In this document: one piece after another, positions 1 through 8,211 of the stretch
Position numbering within the stretch: position 1 is the first letter of the stretch
How the letters are laid out: every line of letters begins with the position of its first letter
NCBI RefSeq assembly: GCF_000988165.1
Contig: NW_020169378.1
Span: forward strand, 1 to 16,513
Length of the DNA stretch: 16,513 bases
Reading direction: 5' to 3'
Origin: Vairimorpha ceranae
Taxonomy: Eukaryota; Microsporidia; Nosematidae
Made by a program: the position numbers and the translations under genes
The notes under the pieces: model-generated
The model's input: only the letters and a program-made list of their open reading frames with translations
Told to the model about the DNA's origin: nothing
Databases searched by the model: none

Positions 1-38
1 TTCTTTTTAATCGACGCCATATAGACTTACGGTACGAC

Positions 39-117
39 TTTACCGGCATATTTTATTGACTATTGCTGGTGTCAACGCCTAAACAACTTGTTTTTGACGA
101 TTCGCATTGCCGGTAAA
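39..117. repeat. Short inverted repeat with central spacer
   Basis: TTTACCGGCAT at 39-49 is matched in inverted orientation by ATTGCCGGTAAA at 106-117, about 56 bases apart. The first 120 bases are clearly richer in G and C than the A/T stretch that follows. I see no open frame in it. It may be the remnant of a mobile element cut off by the window edge, but nothing identifies the family. Confidence 0.4.
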
Positions 118-120
118 ATG

Positions 121-272
121 ATTGTATATAAATTTTTTATAGTTATAAAGAAATTTTTTTAGTTATTTTTATCTTAAAATGGTTGTAGATAAATTTTTTA
201 TAGTTATCTAAAATTTTTTATATTATATTTTAAAAAAAGTTTTTTTGATTTTTTATATTATATTTTAAAAAA
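121..272. repeat. A/T-rich direct repeats downstream of the A49-like gene
   Basis: Two pairs of direct repeats follow each other. The first is about 26 bases long (121-146 and 182-207, two substitutions), with the core TAAATTTTTTATAGTTAT. The second is a 24-base exact duplication (214-237 and 249-272) built on TATTATATTTTAAAA. The stretch 121-319 has no supported gene. This looks like slippage or small duplications in noncoding DNA. Confidence 0.6.
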
Positions 273-319
273 TTATGTTAATTTAGTTTAATAAATAAGC
301 TTAATTATATTAGTCATAT

Positions 320-350
320 AAATGATAATAATTTAAAATTATTATCATTT
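320..350. repeat. Perfect 15-bp-arm palindrome over the A49-like stop codon
   Basis: AAATGATAATAATTT (320-334) is followed by one A and its exact reverse complement (336-350). The right arm contains the TGA stop codon of the minus-strand gene (345-347). An RNA from either strand could form a 15-bp hairpin with almost no loop. It may mark the 3' end of the message or be a chance A/T palindrome; the sequence alone cannot decide. Confidence 0.6.
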
Positions 351-1211
351 AATGTACTCCATAGGTTTATTCACCAACTTTATCTCATCTGTATTTCTAT
401 TATAAATACATCCTAATAGTCTAAAGTAACTTATTACTGTATCTATTTTCTGATTAAAAGATGGTACACTACTTAACTTTACTTTTCCTTCACTAAGTTG
501 TAAAATAAGAATATATACTTTTATTATCAATTTATCTCTAGATATCTTAGAAAGTCTTCTATTCTCTATATCATCTTTAATAAAAGGTATTAAACATGAA
601 TAAGAAGATGTATCAAATACATCATCAGTAATAAATTTAAAGTTAAGTAGTTTTAGTAGTGCATCGAGTAATAAGATTCTAGTACATTTATCAGGTGCAC
701 CATCATAGAATCTCTTAGTGACATCTAATAGATCTACATTTTCTATATTTATTTTACTAAATATTTTTATAATATTTTCATTAAACATATCTTCTAGTAA
801 AAATATATCTAGTAGATTACTACTATCTTGTATCTTTGGTAGTATTTGTATCTTATTACTAACCTTTTTATTAATACTTTTTAGGTATCCATCTGTCTCT
901 ACATTCCTTAATCTTTCAATACTGTGTTTACTACCAAATGATCTTATAAGATCAGTGACATTGTAGTCATTTTGTACAATACCTGTTTCATACACCACTT
1001 CGCATTCTAATACAGTAGATTTTACAAGTCCTGTAAGATTAAGTACATCTTCATCAGTACTTTCTAGTACATAGAAATTACAGTTATATTCTTTTTCTTT
1101 ACCTATTATTGTAATGTTATCTATTTGTTGTGTAAAAGAAAATGTATCTTGTTCTTTTTTAATGTCTAAGAGAATTTTATCTTCTAGATTGAAATTGGTG
1201 AGAATGAACAT
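345..1211 (-). CDS. RNA polymerase I subunit A49-like protein (divergent)
   Basis: A 288-residue intronless protein. The call rests on remembered similarity to the yeast A49 layout, not a search. The N-terminal part (about 40-110) resembles the A49 dimerisation module and ends in a segment with FGSKHSIERL (92-101), where A49 proteins have an 'AFGtkka' stretch. The C-terminal half (about 160-285) resembles the tandem winged-helix domain: a Leu-rich helix near 178-192, DKLIIKVYILILQL at 226-239, and SYFRLLGCIY at 261-270, matching the family's 'slFRvLGa' element. Yeast A49 is 415 residues, so the linker would be much shortened. A49 works with A34.5 in Pol I initiation and elongation in the nucleolus. 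The start is supported by CCCC on the coding strand at 1215-1218. Stop is TGA. The gene is divergent to topoisomerase III. Coding status is solid; the family is probable. Confidence 0.6.
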   Translation of the reverse strand: MFILTNFNLEDKILLDIKKEQDTFSFTQQIDNITIIGKEKEYNCNFYVLESTDEDVLNLTGLVKSTVLECEVVYETGIVQNDYNVTDLIRSFGSKHSIERLRNVETDGYLKSINKKVSNKIQILPKIQDSSNLLDIFLLEDMFNENIIKIFSKINIENVDLLDVTKRFYDGAPDKCTRILLLDALLKLLNFKFITDDVFDTSSYSCLIPFIKDDIENRRLSKISRDKLIIKVYILILQLSEGKVKLSSVPSFNQKIDTVISYFRLLGCIYNRNTDEIKLVNKPMEYIK

Positions 1212-1214
1212 TAA

Positions 1215-1218
1215 GGGG
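1215..1218 (-). promoter_or_regulatory. CCCC start-proximal motif of the A49-like gene
   Basis: On the minus strand the bases before the ATG read TACCCCTTA. A C-tract a few bases before the start codon is a known microsporidian gene signal. Here the last C lies 3 bases before the ATG. It supports the chosen start and the reality of the gene. Confidence 0.65.
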
Positions 1219-1371
1219 TAAAGAAAGTGGATGTAATGAAAGTCGATTTATGAGTGGATGTATGAGTGTATGAAAGTAAGTGTAAGAAAATTATTTGAAT
1301 GAATAAATGTATTAATTTTTTGAATACGTTGATGTAAGAAACTTTTTGAATGAGTGGATGTGAAGAATGAA

Positions 1372-1490
1372 TGAAATAAAATGATAAAACGAAATGATAA
1401 AATGAAATCAAATGATAAAATGAAATGATAAAATGAAATGATATAATCAAATGATATAATAAAATGAAGTGATATAATCAAATGATGAAA
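1372..1490. repeat. Degenerate tandem array of AAATGATAAAATG-type units
   Basis: Around eight imperfect copies of a 13-15 base unit follow one another, beginning AAAATGATAAAACG and drifting to AATGATATAATC toward the right. The pattern fits a minisatellite formed by slippage. It lies about 160 bases upstream of the A49-like start codon. Confidence 0.7.
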
Positions 1491-1650
1491 TTTATTTTAT
1501 ATCAATATATCTCATAACATTTAATAGATAAATATTACTACAGTATTTTAATAATTAATAAAATTTGTTTATCTCTACACAAATTGTTAACATAAAAATA
1601 TTTTATATAAAATATTTTAAAATAGCATAAAGTTCATTACATGAAAAAAT

Positions 1651-1694
1651 AGAAGTAGTAAAACAAAAAAGCAGAAGTAGTAAAACAAAAAAGC
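1651..1694. repeat. Exact 22-bp tandem duplication
   Basis: The unit AGAAGTAGTAAAACAAAAAA plus GC occurs twice in direct succession (1651-1672 and 1673-1694) without a mismatch, which suggests a recent duplication. No function can be inferred. Confidence 0.85.
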
Positions 1695-1731
1695 ATAGAT
1701 ATGGCACAGCCTGCATACAAAAAATACATTT

Positions 1732-1770
1732 GTTACTACCTTTATTCCCTAAGGGTAATGGTTAAGTAAC
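1732..1770. repeat. Imperfect hairpin upstream of topoisomerase III
   Basis: GTTACT (1732-1737) pairs with AGTAAC (1765-1770), ACC pairs with GGT, and CCC pairs with GGG around a TAA loop, with small bulges between. It is the only G/C-containing structured spot in the intergenic region. It could be a protein-binding site or a relic of a terminal inverted repeat. It lacks the features of a tRNA. Confidence 0.4.
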
Positions 1771-2009
1771 AGAAGACTTAGATTTCTTATTTAACATTAT
1801 TTATTTATTTAACCTGCTTAAATACTTTTATTCCCACTTTGAAATTTTATTTTTAGAGTTATGTTTTATATTTGATGGTTTTACTTTAAACCTAAAGTTG
1901 AATAATTCTCTGTTACCGGTGACAACATTATTTAAAGGTATTGGTACATAAGCTGCAAATTACACACAGTGTACATTCATCATATATATATTTACCAATA
2001 TTATATTTA

Positions 2010-2013
2010 CCCC
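2010..2013 (+). promoter_or_regulatory. CCCC start-proximal motif of topoisomerase III
   Basis: The sequence before the start codon reads TTTACCCCATAATTA, with the C-tract ending 7 bases before ATG 2021. It has the same form as the tracts before the other two host genes and fits the microsporidian upstream motif. It supports ATG 2021 as the start. Confidence 0.7.
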
Positions 2014-2020
2014 ATAATTA

Positions 2021-4438
2021 ATGCATATTTTAAATATCGCAGAAAAACCATCTGTTGCAAAATCTATCTCAAAAATACTATCACAATCAATTGTAACTAG
2101 TAGAGGAAGACATAAATACTGTCCAAATATTACATTTAAATATAATAATGATACATTTACATTTACAAGTGTATTAGGACATATTTATAATTTAAACTTT
2201 TGTAAGAAATACATTTGGGAATCAATTGATCCAAAAATACTTTTTTATGAACCACTTACTAAAAAAATACAAGAAGATTTTATTAATTTACAGAAAAATT
2301 TAGAAGAACAGTCATACAAAGCTAATAAGGTTATTATATGGACTGATTGTGATAGGGAAGGTGAACACATAGCACAACAAATTTATAATATTATAAAATC
2401 AAAAAATAATATAGAAATTAAAAGAGCCAGATTTAATGCTATAAGTAGAAATGATGTAACAAGAGCATTAGAAAATTTAGTAAATATAAATATTAATGAA
2501 GCAGATGCAGTAGATTGTAGAATGGAAATGGATTTAAGAATAGGATCATCTTTTACTATTTTACAAACCCTAACTCTTAAGTCTTTTTTTAAATCTAGGC
2601 ATGTTATTAGTTTCGGTCCTTGTCAAATTCCTACACTTGGTTTTGTAATTGAAAGATTTTTTCAAATCGAAAAATTTAAAGAAGAAGATTTCTATTCTTT
2701 AGAAATTAATATTAAATCTGATACATGGACATGGAAACGAGGGAATATTTTTGATAAAAATTGTGTTACATATTTTTATAATATGTTAATAAATTATAAT
2801 TTATTAATTATAAAAAAAGAAGTTTCTTCTGTCTTTAAAATGAAACCTCTTCCTTTACGTACAGTAGAATTACAAAAATTATGCTCTAGTATTTTTAAAA
2901 TTTCTTCGCATAAAATTATGGAAATTGCAGAATCATTGTACAATAAAGGATACATATCTTATCCAAGAACAGAAACAGATGCTTTTCCTAAAAATTTTAA
3001 TTATAAAAATATATTAGATAAAATAATATCTGATAGTACATATACAGATATTATTTTAAGTATTAAAAATAATATAAATTTACCACGTTCTGGTAAAAAT
3101 AATGATATGGCTCATTCACCGATCTACCCATTAAAAGGTGGAGGAGATCTTACTGGTTTAGATAGAAAATTATACGATTTTATAACACGAAGATTTTTAG
3201 GATCTCTTTGTGCAGATGCTAAAGGATTAGAAACATATTATGAATTATTAATTAAAAAAGAAATATTTTATATTAAAGGATTAAAAATAACAGAAAGGAA
3301 TTATTTGGATGTGTACACATTTGATAAATGGAATAATAAAGAAATACAAGATTATGAATTAAATAAAGAAATTAAAGAATTTAGTATAGAAATAAAAAAT
3401 GGTAGAACTACACCACCATATTTTTTAACAGAGAGTGAATTAATTACATTAATGGATAAAAATGGAATAGGAACAGATGCTACAATTCATGAACATATAC
3501 AAAAAATACAGGAAAGAGGATATGTATACAAATTTAAGAATTATATTATACCTAAGAAATTAGGAATAGGGTTAATTAAAGGGTTTATACATTTAAATAT
3601 GGAAGTTAATAAACCATTTTTACGGAGAGATTTAGAAATTAATTTAAAAAAAATATGTTTAGGAGAAATTAATAAGAAGAGTGTAATAGATAATGAGATT
3701 AATACATATTTAAAATTATATATTTATTTTAATGATAACATTAAAATATTTAGAGAGGTAGTAGAAAATACAATAAAATCTAAAATAGATGTTTTAGATA
3801 AATTTAATATAAGTGATGATGAATCATCTGATAATAAAAAAGGAGATGTGTCATTTGGTGATATTAAAAAAGTAAAAGATAGTAAAGTTAATAAAGAAAG
3901 TGAATGTAATAATTTTAAAGAAGGTGAGTGTAGTAATTTTAAAGATGATGAGTGTAGTAAAAAAGTAAAAGATGGTAAATTTAAAGAAAATGAATGTAAT
4001 AAAAAAGTAAAAGATATTATTTTTAAAGTTAATAAAGAAAATGAATGTAATGAAAAAGACGAAAATAAAATTAAAGTTACATGTAAGAGAGAACACAACA
4101 ATAAAAAAGAAGAATACAATAAAACCAAATTTACAAGTAAAAAAGAAGAATACAATAAAACCAAATTTATAAGTAAAAAAGAAGTTAATGACTTACAATG
4201 CTTTTGTAAAGTACCATCTCAATATTATTGTGAAGATACACAGCTAATTTATAAATGCGGATTATCACCTCAGAGATGTCATTTTACAAAAATAGAAAAT
4301 GTTAAATGTAACTGTAATTTTGAACCTAAAATTTTGATGTCTTTTACAGAAGCAAATAAAAATAGGAAATTTTTTAAGTGTAAAAAAGCGTACAAGCCAT
4401 GTAAATTTTTTAAATGGGCTGAATCTTCTAATAATTAA
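2021..4438 (+). CDS. TOP3: DNA topoisomerase III (type IA), eukaryotic TOP3 type
   Basis: An 805-residue type IA topoisomerase. It cuts one DNA strand through a tyrosyl phosphodiester and passes another strand; in eukaryotes it works with a RecQ helicase and Rmi1 on recombination intermediates. The TOPRIM domain starts at once (AEKPS, catalytic Glu at 8; TDCDREGEH with D109, D111, E113). SFGPCQIPTLG lies at 197-207. The active-site motif GYISYPRTE is at 310-318 with Tyr314 nucleophilic. AHSPIYP follows at 364-370 and MDKNGIGTDATIHEHI at 477-492. Residues about 600-720 are a Lys/Glu/Asn-rich repetitive linker. The C-terminus has two Cys-rich fingers: a degenerate one (727-757) and a GRF-like one (763-801, ending CKFFKWAE). 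All catalytic residues are present and Trp is encoded by TGG. It is longer than yeast TOP3 (656) and shorter than human TOP3A (1001). It converges with the next gene. The GRF fingers favour the TOP3-alpha type. Confidence 0.95.
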   Translation: MHILNIAEKPSVAKSISKILSQSIVTSRGRHKYCPNITFKYNNDTFTFTSVLGHIYNLNFCKKYIWESIDPKILFYEPLTKKIQEDFINLQKNLEEQSYKANKVIIWTDCDREGEHIAQQIYNIIKSKNNIEIKRARFNAISRNDVTRALENLVNININEADAVDCRMEMDLRIGSSFTILQTLTLKSFFKSRHVISFGPCQIPTLGFVIERFFQIEKFKEEDFYSLEINIKSDTWTWKRGNIFDKNCVTYFYNMLINYNLLIIKKEVSSVFKMKPLPLRTVELQKLCSSIFKISSHKIMEIAESLYNKGYISYPRTETDAFPKNFNYKNILDKIISDSTYTDIILSIKNNINLPRSGKNNDMAHSPIYPLKGGGDLTGLDRKLYDFITRRFLGSLCADAKGLETYYELLIKKEIFYIKGLKITERNYLDVYTFDKWNNKEIQDYELNKEIKEFSIEIKNGRTTPPYFLTESELITLMDKNGIGTDATIHEHIQKIQERGYVYKFKNYIIPKKLGIGLIKGFIHLNMEVNKPFLRRDLEINLKKICLGEINKKSVIDNEINTYLKLYIYFNDNIKIFREVVENTIKSKIDVLDKFNISDDESSDNKKGDVSFGDIKKVKDSKVNKESECNNFKEGECSNFKDDECSKKVKDGKFKENECNKKVKDIIFKVNKENECNEKDENKIKVTCKREHNNKKEEYNKTKFTSKKEEYNKTKFISKKEVNDLQCFCKVPSQYYCEDTQLIYKCGLSPQRCHFTKIENVKCNCNFEPKILMSFTEANKNRKFFKCKKAYKPCKFFKWAESSNN
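4103..4174 (+). repeat. In-frame 36-bp tandem repeat in the topoisomerase III linker
   Basis: Two adjacent 36-base copies (4103-4138, 4139-4174) differ at one base (ACA/ATA, Thr/Ile) and encode KKEEYNKTKF-T/I-S twice (residues 695-718). Upstream, residues about 626-680 hold further diverged copies around an ECN/ECS core followed by Lys-rich text. The linker between catalytic core and zinc fingers seems to have grown by slippage. Confidence 0.85.
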
Positions 4439-4454
4439 AAAATAAGTATATTTA

Positions 4455-5114
4455 TTATATTGGCATAGAATTATAATTACAATATATTACTATTACTGTA
4501 ATTATTAGAAATATTGTAATGTACAAGTATTTTCTACTCTTCTTCTTCTTCATTTTGTACTGTAAAAAACTATCTATTACTTCTTCTACAAGTTTAGATG
4601 TTTTATCACTCGCATTTTTTTTTATAGATTTTGTTTTAGTTCTAAGATCTTCACAAAAAGATATTAAATCATTGTTATTCTCAAATGGATTTTCTATATT
4701 ATTATTTTTACTTATCAGTGGAGAATTAAATAATGTTACATCTTTTTTATTTTCATTTTTTAAAAGTTCTTTTTTATGGTTATAAAATGGACTATTTCTT
4801 ATGTCTTGAGAAATGGGAGAGTGATATTTAGCACTAATAAAGGAATTATTATCTAGTGATATATCAGCATTTAAATATAAATTTCTACATCTTTTTATAA
4901 ATTTTAATAAATCTTCTGTAGTTCCTTTAGGTATTTCATTAATATTTATATCTGACTTTTCTATCAATTTATATTCTATTGCTTTAGTACAAATACTTTT
5001 TATTTCATCAAAAGATAATAATTTATTTGTGTATTCTTTTATTATCATTGTTTCAAACTTGTCTAGAGTCATATTTTCAGAATGTGGATTTATGCTATTT
5101 TGAGGAGTGTACAT
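4455..5114 (-). CDS. Tail-anchored membrane protein, possibly SNARE-like
   Basis: A 219-residue protein with no signal peptide. Residues 15-80 look helical. The middle (about 85-145) is Asn/Ser-rich and probably disordered. A charged helical stretch at about 146-187 has spaced hydrophobic residues (L150, I151, L157, I164, L175, V176, V179, I180, L184). A basic patch MKKKKSRK (188-195) precedes a single membrane span at about 197-213 with a six-residue lumenal tail. N-terminal helices, a heptad-like helix, a basic patch and a C-terminal anchor form the layout of SNAREs, especially the Use1/Sec20 ER group, but no zero-layer residue can be assigned, so this is inference. The start has CCC on the coding strand at 5121-5123, 6 bases upstream. 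The gene ends 16 bases from the topoisomerase III stop, tail to tail, so the 3' UTRs probably overlap. Confidence 0.75.
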   Translation of the reverse strand: MYTPQNSINPHSENMTLDKFETMIIKEYTNKLLSFDEIKSICTKAIEYKLIEKSDININEIPKGTTEDLLKFIKRCRNLYLNADISLDNNSFISAKYHSPISQDIRNSPFYNHKKELLKNENKKDVTLFNSPLISKNNNIENPFENNNDLISFCEDLRTKTKSIKKNASDKTSKLVEEVIDSFLQYKMKKKKSRKYLYITIFLIITVIVIYCNYNSMPI

Positions 5115-5120
5115 AAAATA

Positions 5121-5123
5121 GGG
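5121..5123 (-). promoter_or_regulatory. CCC start-proximal motif of the tail-anchored protein gene
   Basis: On the minus strand AACCC lies 6 bases before the ATG (5112-5114). It matches the motif before the other two host genes and supports the start and the coding status of an otherwise poorly conserved gene. Confidence 0.6.
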
Positions 5124-5181
5124 TTAATAATTTAAAATAAAGAAAACTTTAATACTAATAATAAAATAAGTGAGTTATATA

Positions 5182-5337
5182 ATGAATTAATGTTATGGTT
5201 GTGAATTTAGATGGGTGTGTATATTGTATGATTGTAAATTTATATGATGAATTAGTGTTATGATTGTAAATTTAATAGGTAAGGATTGTAAATTTAATAG
5301 GTTAGGTAAGGTTAGATAGGTAGGTAGGTAGGTAAGG
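5182..5337. repeat. Diverged tandem repeats ending in a (GGTA)n microsatellite
   Basis: A unit of about 30 bases, ATGAATTARTGTTATGRTTG followed by TRAATTTA, occurs at 5182-5211 and 5247-5276. Its core GATTGTAAATTTA occurs again at 5230 and 5284. The array runs into TAGGTAGGTAGGTAGGTAAGG (about 5315-5337), a short tetranucleotide repeat. The array is directly upstream of the tail-anchored protein gene, so the promoter is next to or inside it. Confidence 0.7.
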
Positions 5338-6529
5338 TATTATATTACTGTATTTCTTAGTATTTATTATCATTTAATTAAAATCTTCTATTTTTATCCC
5401 ATGCAAGAAAAAAGTAAATAAAAGTGTTGATGTAGATAAAGTAACCCGAGTAAAAAACTGTTAATTTAAAGAAAGTTTGGCTTTAAAATTTATTAAAGAT
5501 AAATAAATATACTGGAAATTTTTAAGATTTAATTTAAATAAGAACTATTCATAATTAGGAGTTTATTAAATAACATTATAGAAAGAAACACACTAAAATT
5601 GTAAAAACTGTGCTTTGTAGGTTTAAAAAAATTAGAGGCAAGAAGTCTGCAAATTATACTATAAAATTAAAAGTTAATTTTTTAAGTTAATAATTAAAAG
5701 ACAATTTTATAATAATGCTTCGTTAAGAGACAGTTCATGTTGTATCTTAATATTTACACTGCTTAACAAAAAAGATAAAGGTAACTGGTCGTTTAAGGTG
5801 TAATGTATGACAGGAAACAAAGTAATAGGACAGAATGAGAGATTTAAAGAAGTGTTAAATAACCGAAATTAATAACGAAAAGACATTTTTTATAATGTAT
5901 AAAAAACTTATAATTTAGCCTTTAATTAAGGGTAATATTTTATTTAGTATTAAATTAATTTCACTATATTAACCATTAAGTTACCGGGAAATTTTGTCTA
6001 ATTAATAAAAATACTAGACCTTTATATGCTTTAATCTTCCTTACATATTAATATTTTATCTATAACGTTGTCATGTTTGAAAAAGTGTGCGTTATAAATA
6101 TTAATGTTTACATTTGTATTTTGGTTATATGGTAAATTGCGAGCTTTCATTGTATACTTTTTCTCTCTTGGAGTTAAGTTACGAATTTTTATTTATAGAA
6201 AAATGTAAATTAAAACAAACATACTAATAAATGAAATAAAAGAAGATAAAGATATTTTTGCTGGCTTATTTCTTAAAAGTTTTGTTATTAACAAATTTAA
6301 TTAAGTTATACAAACAAATGCTAAAATGAATCATATTCTTGCTGCATCATTAATACTTTCCATTCAAGAGCTTTATTCTTTTAAAGTTTACTCATTGTTT
6401 ACAACCTTTTATGTCTACTATAAGATAATTTGAGACGCTCGTATTCTGATCACTCGAAAAACCCTGAGCACATAGCTTTCATTTTTGGAGGTGTTGAATG
6501 TTGGATAAAAACGAAATTATTGCTTTATA
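5338..6529. other. A/T-rich stretch without a recognisable gene
   Basis: About 1.2 kb with no open frame above background in either strand, no RNA gene and no clear repeat. Slightly G/C-richer patches (for example about 5780-5870 and 6430-6500) could be old transposon relics, but no transposase motif could be read. This is the transition from the gene-bearing left part to the transposon-filled right part. Confidence 0.5.
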
Positions 6530-6552
6530 CAGTTAACCCGGCTAATTGAGGC
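6530..6552. repeat. Candidate outer terminal repeat of the pogo/Tigger-like element
   Basis: CAGTTAACCCGGCTAATTG starts right after a TA dinucleotide (6528-6529). Tc1/mariner-superfamily elements insert at TA, and Tigger/pogo ends commonly begin with CAG. The spot lies about 0.4 kb beyond the decayed 3' end of the Tigger-like transposase. No matching inverted copy was found near 11.85-12.4 kb, so the assignment is tentative. Confidence 0.25.
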
Positions 6553-6949
6553 ACATTTGAATAAAATTTTTGGTTTTTAAGAAAATAGCTCGATTTGTTA
6601 GGGATTATGTCACAATTTCTAAAAGTTTTCATTTAAGTGATTTTTTTGTTTTTTTAAAGAAAATACATATCGTAAAGTACTAAAAAAGCAAATTATTAAA
6701 AATTTTTAACTTTATTTGCTTTTTTATGATTTATCCTGTCAAATAACATTATTGTTATGGCTAGAATTTTTTTTATATTAATAGTTTTTGATAGATATGT
6801 GTTAGCGTCCATTAAGCTCAACAAGAATGAATTATTGCTAAAATCGTTTTAGAATTTAAAACCGGTGGTCTTACTCCGAGACACAATTTCACATATTTAC
6901 ATAAATATGCGAAAAAACGAGAAAAAGAAAAAGAGAAAAAATAAACGCT

Positions 6950-8203
6950 ATTTAGTAAATCAACTTGATGACCACAACAGATAAGATTGATTTAAAAACT
7001 TGTTTTGGTATATTTGAATAATTTTTAAGAGTTTTGCTGGCAATGTTTATATCTTTTTGCAATCTCGTTTTTATTTAATTTTTCACTTCACTGTTAATAC
7101 ATTCCTCTTATTCATCGATAAGACGCTTATCCTTATTTTTAACCATTTCAATTATTTAATCATCTTTGAAATCACAATCGACTATTTTCTCCTCAGGAAT
7201 CTCATTCATATCATCAATAAAAAACTCCTGGAATAACTTTTACTTGTCAATTAATTCTTTGATCTTATTTTTATCTTTAATCATATAAGAATCATTCAAA
7301 TCTGGCTCGGTGCGCTTATTGTAAAAAGGAGAATTCTTAAAACATTGAATAATAGTCTTTGGTTCTAATTCATCCCGAGCTAAATAGGAAAAATAATTGC
7401 ATTGTTAATTGAAATATTTTTTTATGCATCAATATTACAGACTTAGATTATTATCTATCATGTGTATTACACGCCCAATCAATTTTTTTTCCAAATTTAC
7501 ACTTAAAGATCTTATGATTTCTAAATCCCGGGGTCGAAAGATACTTGTAGTGTTTGGTGGCAAAAAAAACAATTTTTATGTGACTATACAAAAATGTGAC
7601 TTTATGAGCGGGACAGTTATCAACAGGAAATAATATTTTACGATTTTTTGATTCTATTTTTTCATTAAGATTTTCAGACGTAAACAATTTATTTATCTCT
7701 TCGTCTTTAATCTTCTGATAGAAACTTCGTATTTATATTTTACAAAAAACACGATGCTTCATTGTCAAACCCAATTAGCGTAAAGTGCGCGATTACTTAT
7801 ATTATTGGTACTAACTTTCTCACATCAGATAGCCCGGTACTGACGTGCATGAATACCACAAGGATTATTGAGGTAAATATTAAAAATAGAGCTTTTCATC
7901 CAACTTTTCTTTGAATGTGCATGGTCCACGTACTGGTGACTATTAAAATTTTAAGAGATCTTGGCCTTCGTGCATTTCCTATAACCAAAAACATTGGCCT
8001 TTTCTCCTCTAAAGACACAGTAAATGCTAAAGTAATTTTTGTTATAGGCTTTTTAAAGCCTTTAATAGGTGCAATAGAGATACATTTGGCGAACCTCATA
8101 CGAAAAAAGCTGTCCTGATTCATTCATATCAAGGATGTTTTTTTATAATTTTTAAAACCACTTTACTTTTTTCAAAGGAGGATTTTAATGACCCAAAATT
8201 AAT
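6950..8203 (-). pseudogene. pogo/Tigger-like transposase, DDE (C-terminal) half
   Basis: Pieces in changing frames on the minus strand spell the DDE domain of the pogo/Tigger group. The first acidic motif is YDMNESG (Asp at 8128-8130). It is followed by SIAPIKGFKK, KRPMFLVIGNARRPR (about 7965-8010) and SWMKSSIFN (near 7890). The second is VDNCPAH (Asp at 7619-7621). PPNTTSIFRPRDLE carries the third Asp (7525-7527) where the family has QPLDQG. D2 to D3 is about 31 codons, as expected. The C-terminal ELEPKTIIQCFKNS (near 7350) matches the 'W..v.p.TI.nCF..a' motif with Arg in place of Trp, and an acidic tail with several stops follows. Frame changes near 8100, 7900 and 7550 make it non-functional. 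The 7690-7860 stretch is longer than normal for the family and may hold a small insertion. Confidence 0.75.
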
Positions 8204-8211
8204 CTTAGCCA

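Larger units (their letters stand above)
1219..2009. other. Divergent intergenic region, no gene
   Basis: About 0.8 kb between the divergent A49-like and topoisomerase III genes. It holds low-complexity GA/TGAATG-rich DNA (about 1225-1370), a degenerate tandem array (about 1372-1490), an exact 22-base duplication (1651-1694), an imperfect hairpin (1732-1770) and a small hairpin ACTTTA-AACC-TAAAGT (1883-1898). Open frames on the minus strand over 1211-1481 are translations of the repeats and look non-coding. No RNA gene is recognisable. Promoters for both genes should lie here. Confidence 0.6.

Noticed and set aside
718..966. Plus-strand frame of 82 residues that looks like a hydrophobic membrane protein
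   Set aside because: Antisense to the A49-like gene; the hydrophobicity comes from complementing A/T-rich coding sequence.
1211..1481. Two overlapping minus-strand frames of about 78 residues rich in Ser, Phe, Ile and His
   Set aside because: They translate the degenerate AAATGATAAAATG array, have near-identical repeated text in two frames, and lack an upstream C-tract.
1732..1770. Possible small RNA or tRNA
   Set aside because: The hairpin is too short and bulged, with no cloverleaf or box sequences.
3724..4164. Minus-strand frames (146 and 81 residues) rich in Leu, Ser and Phe
   Set aside because: Antisense shadows of the Lys/Glu-rich topoisomerase III linker.
4519..4785. Plus-strand frame of 88 residues with hydrophobic stretches
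   Set aside because: Antisense to the tail-anchored protein gene, which has the C-tract and a coherent domain layout.
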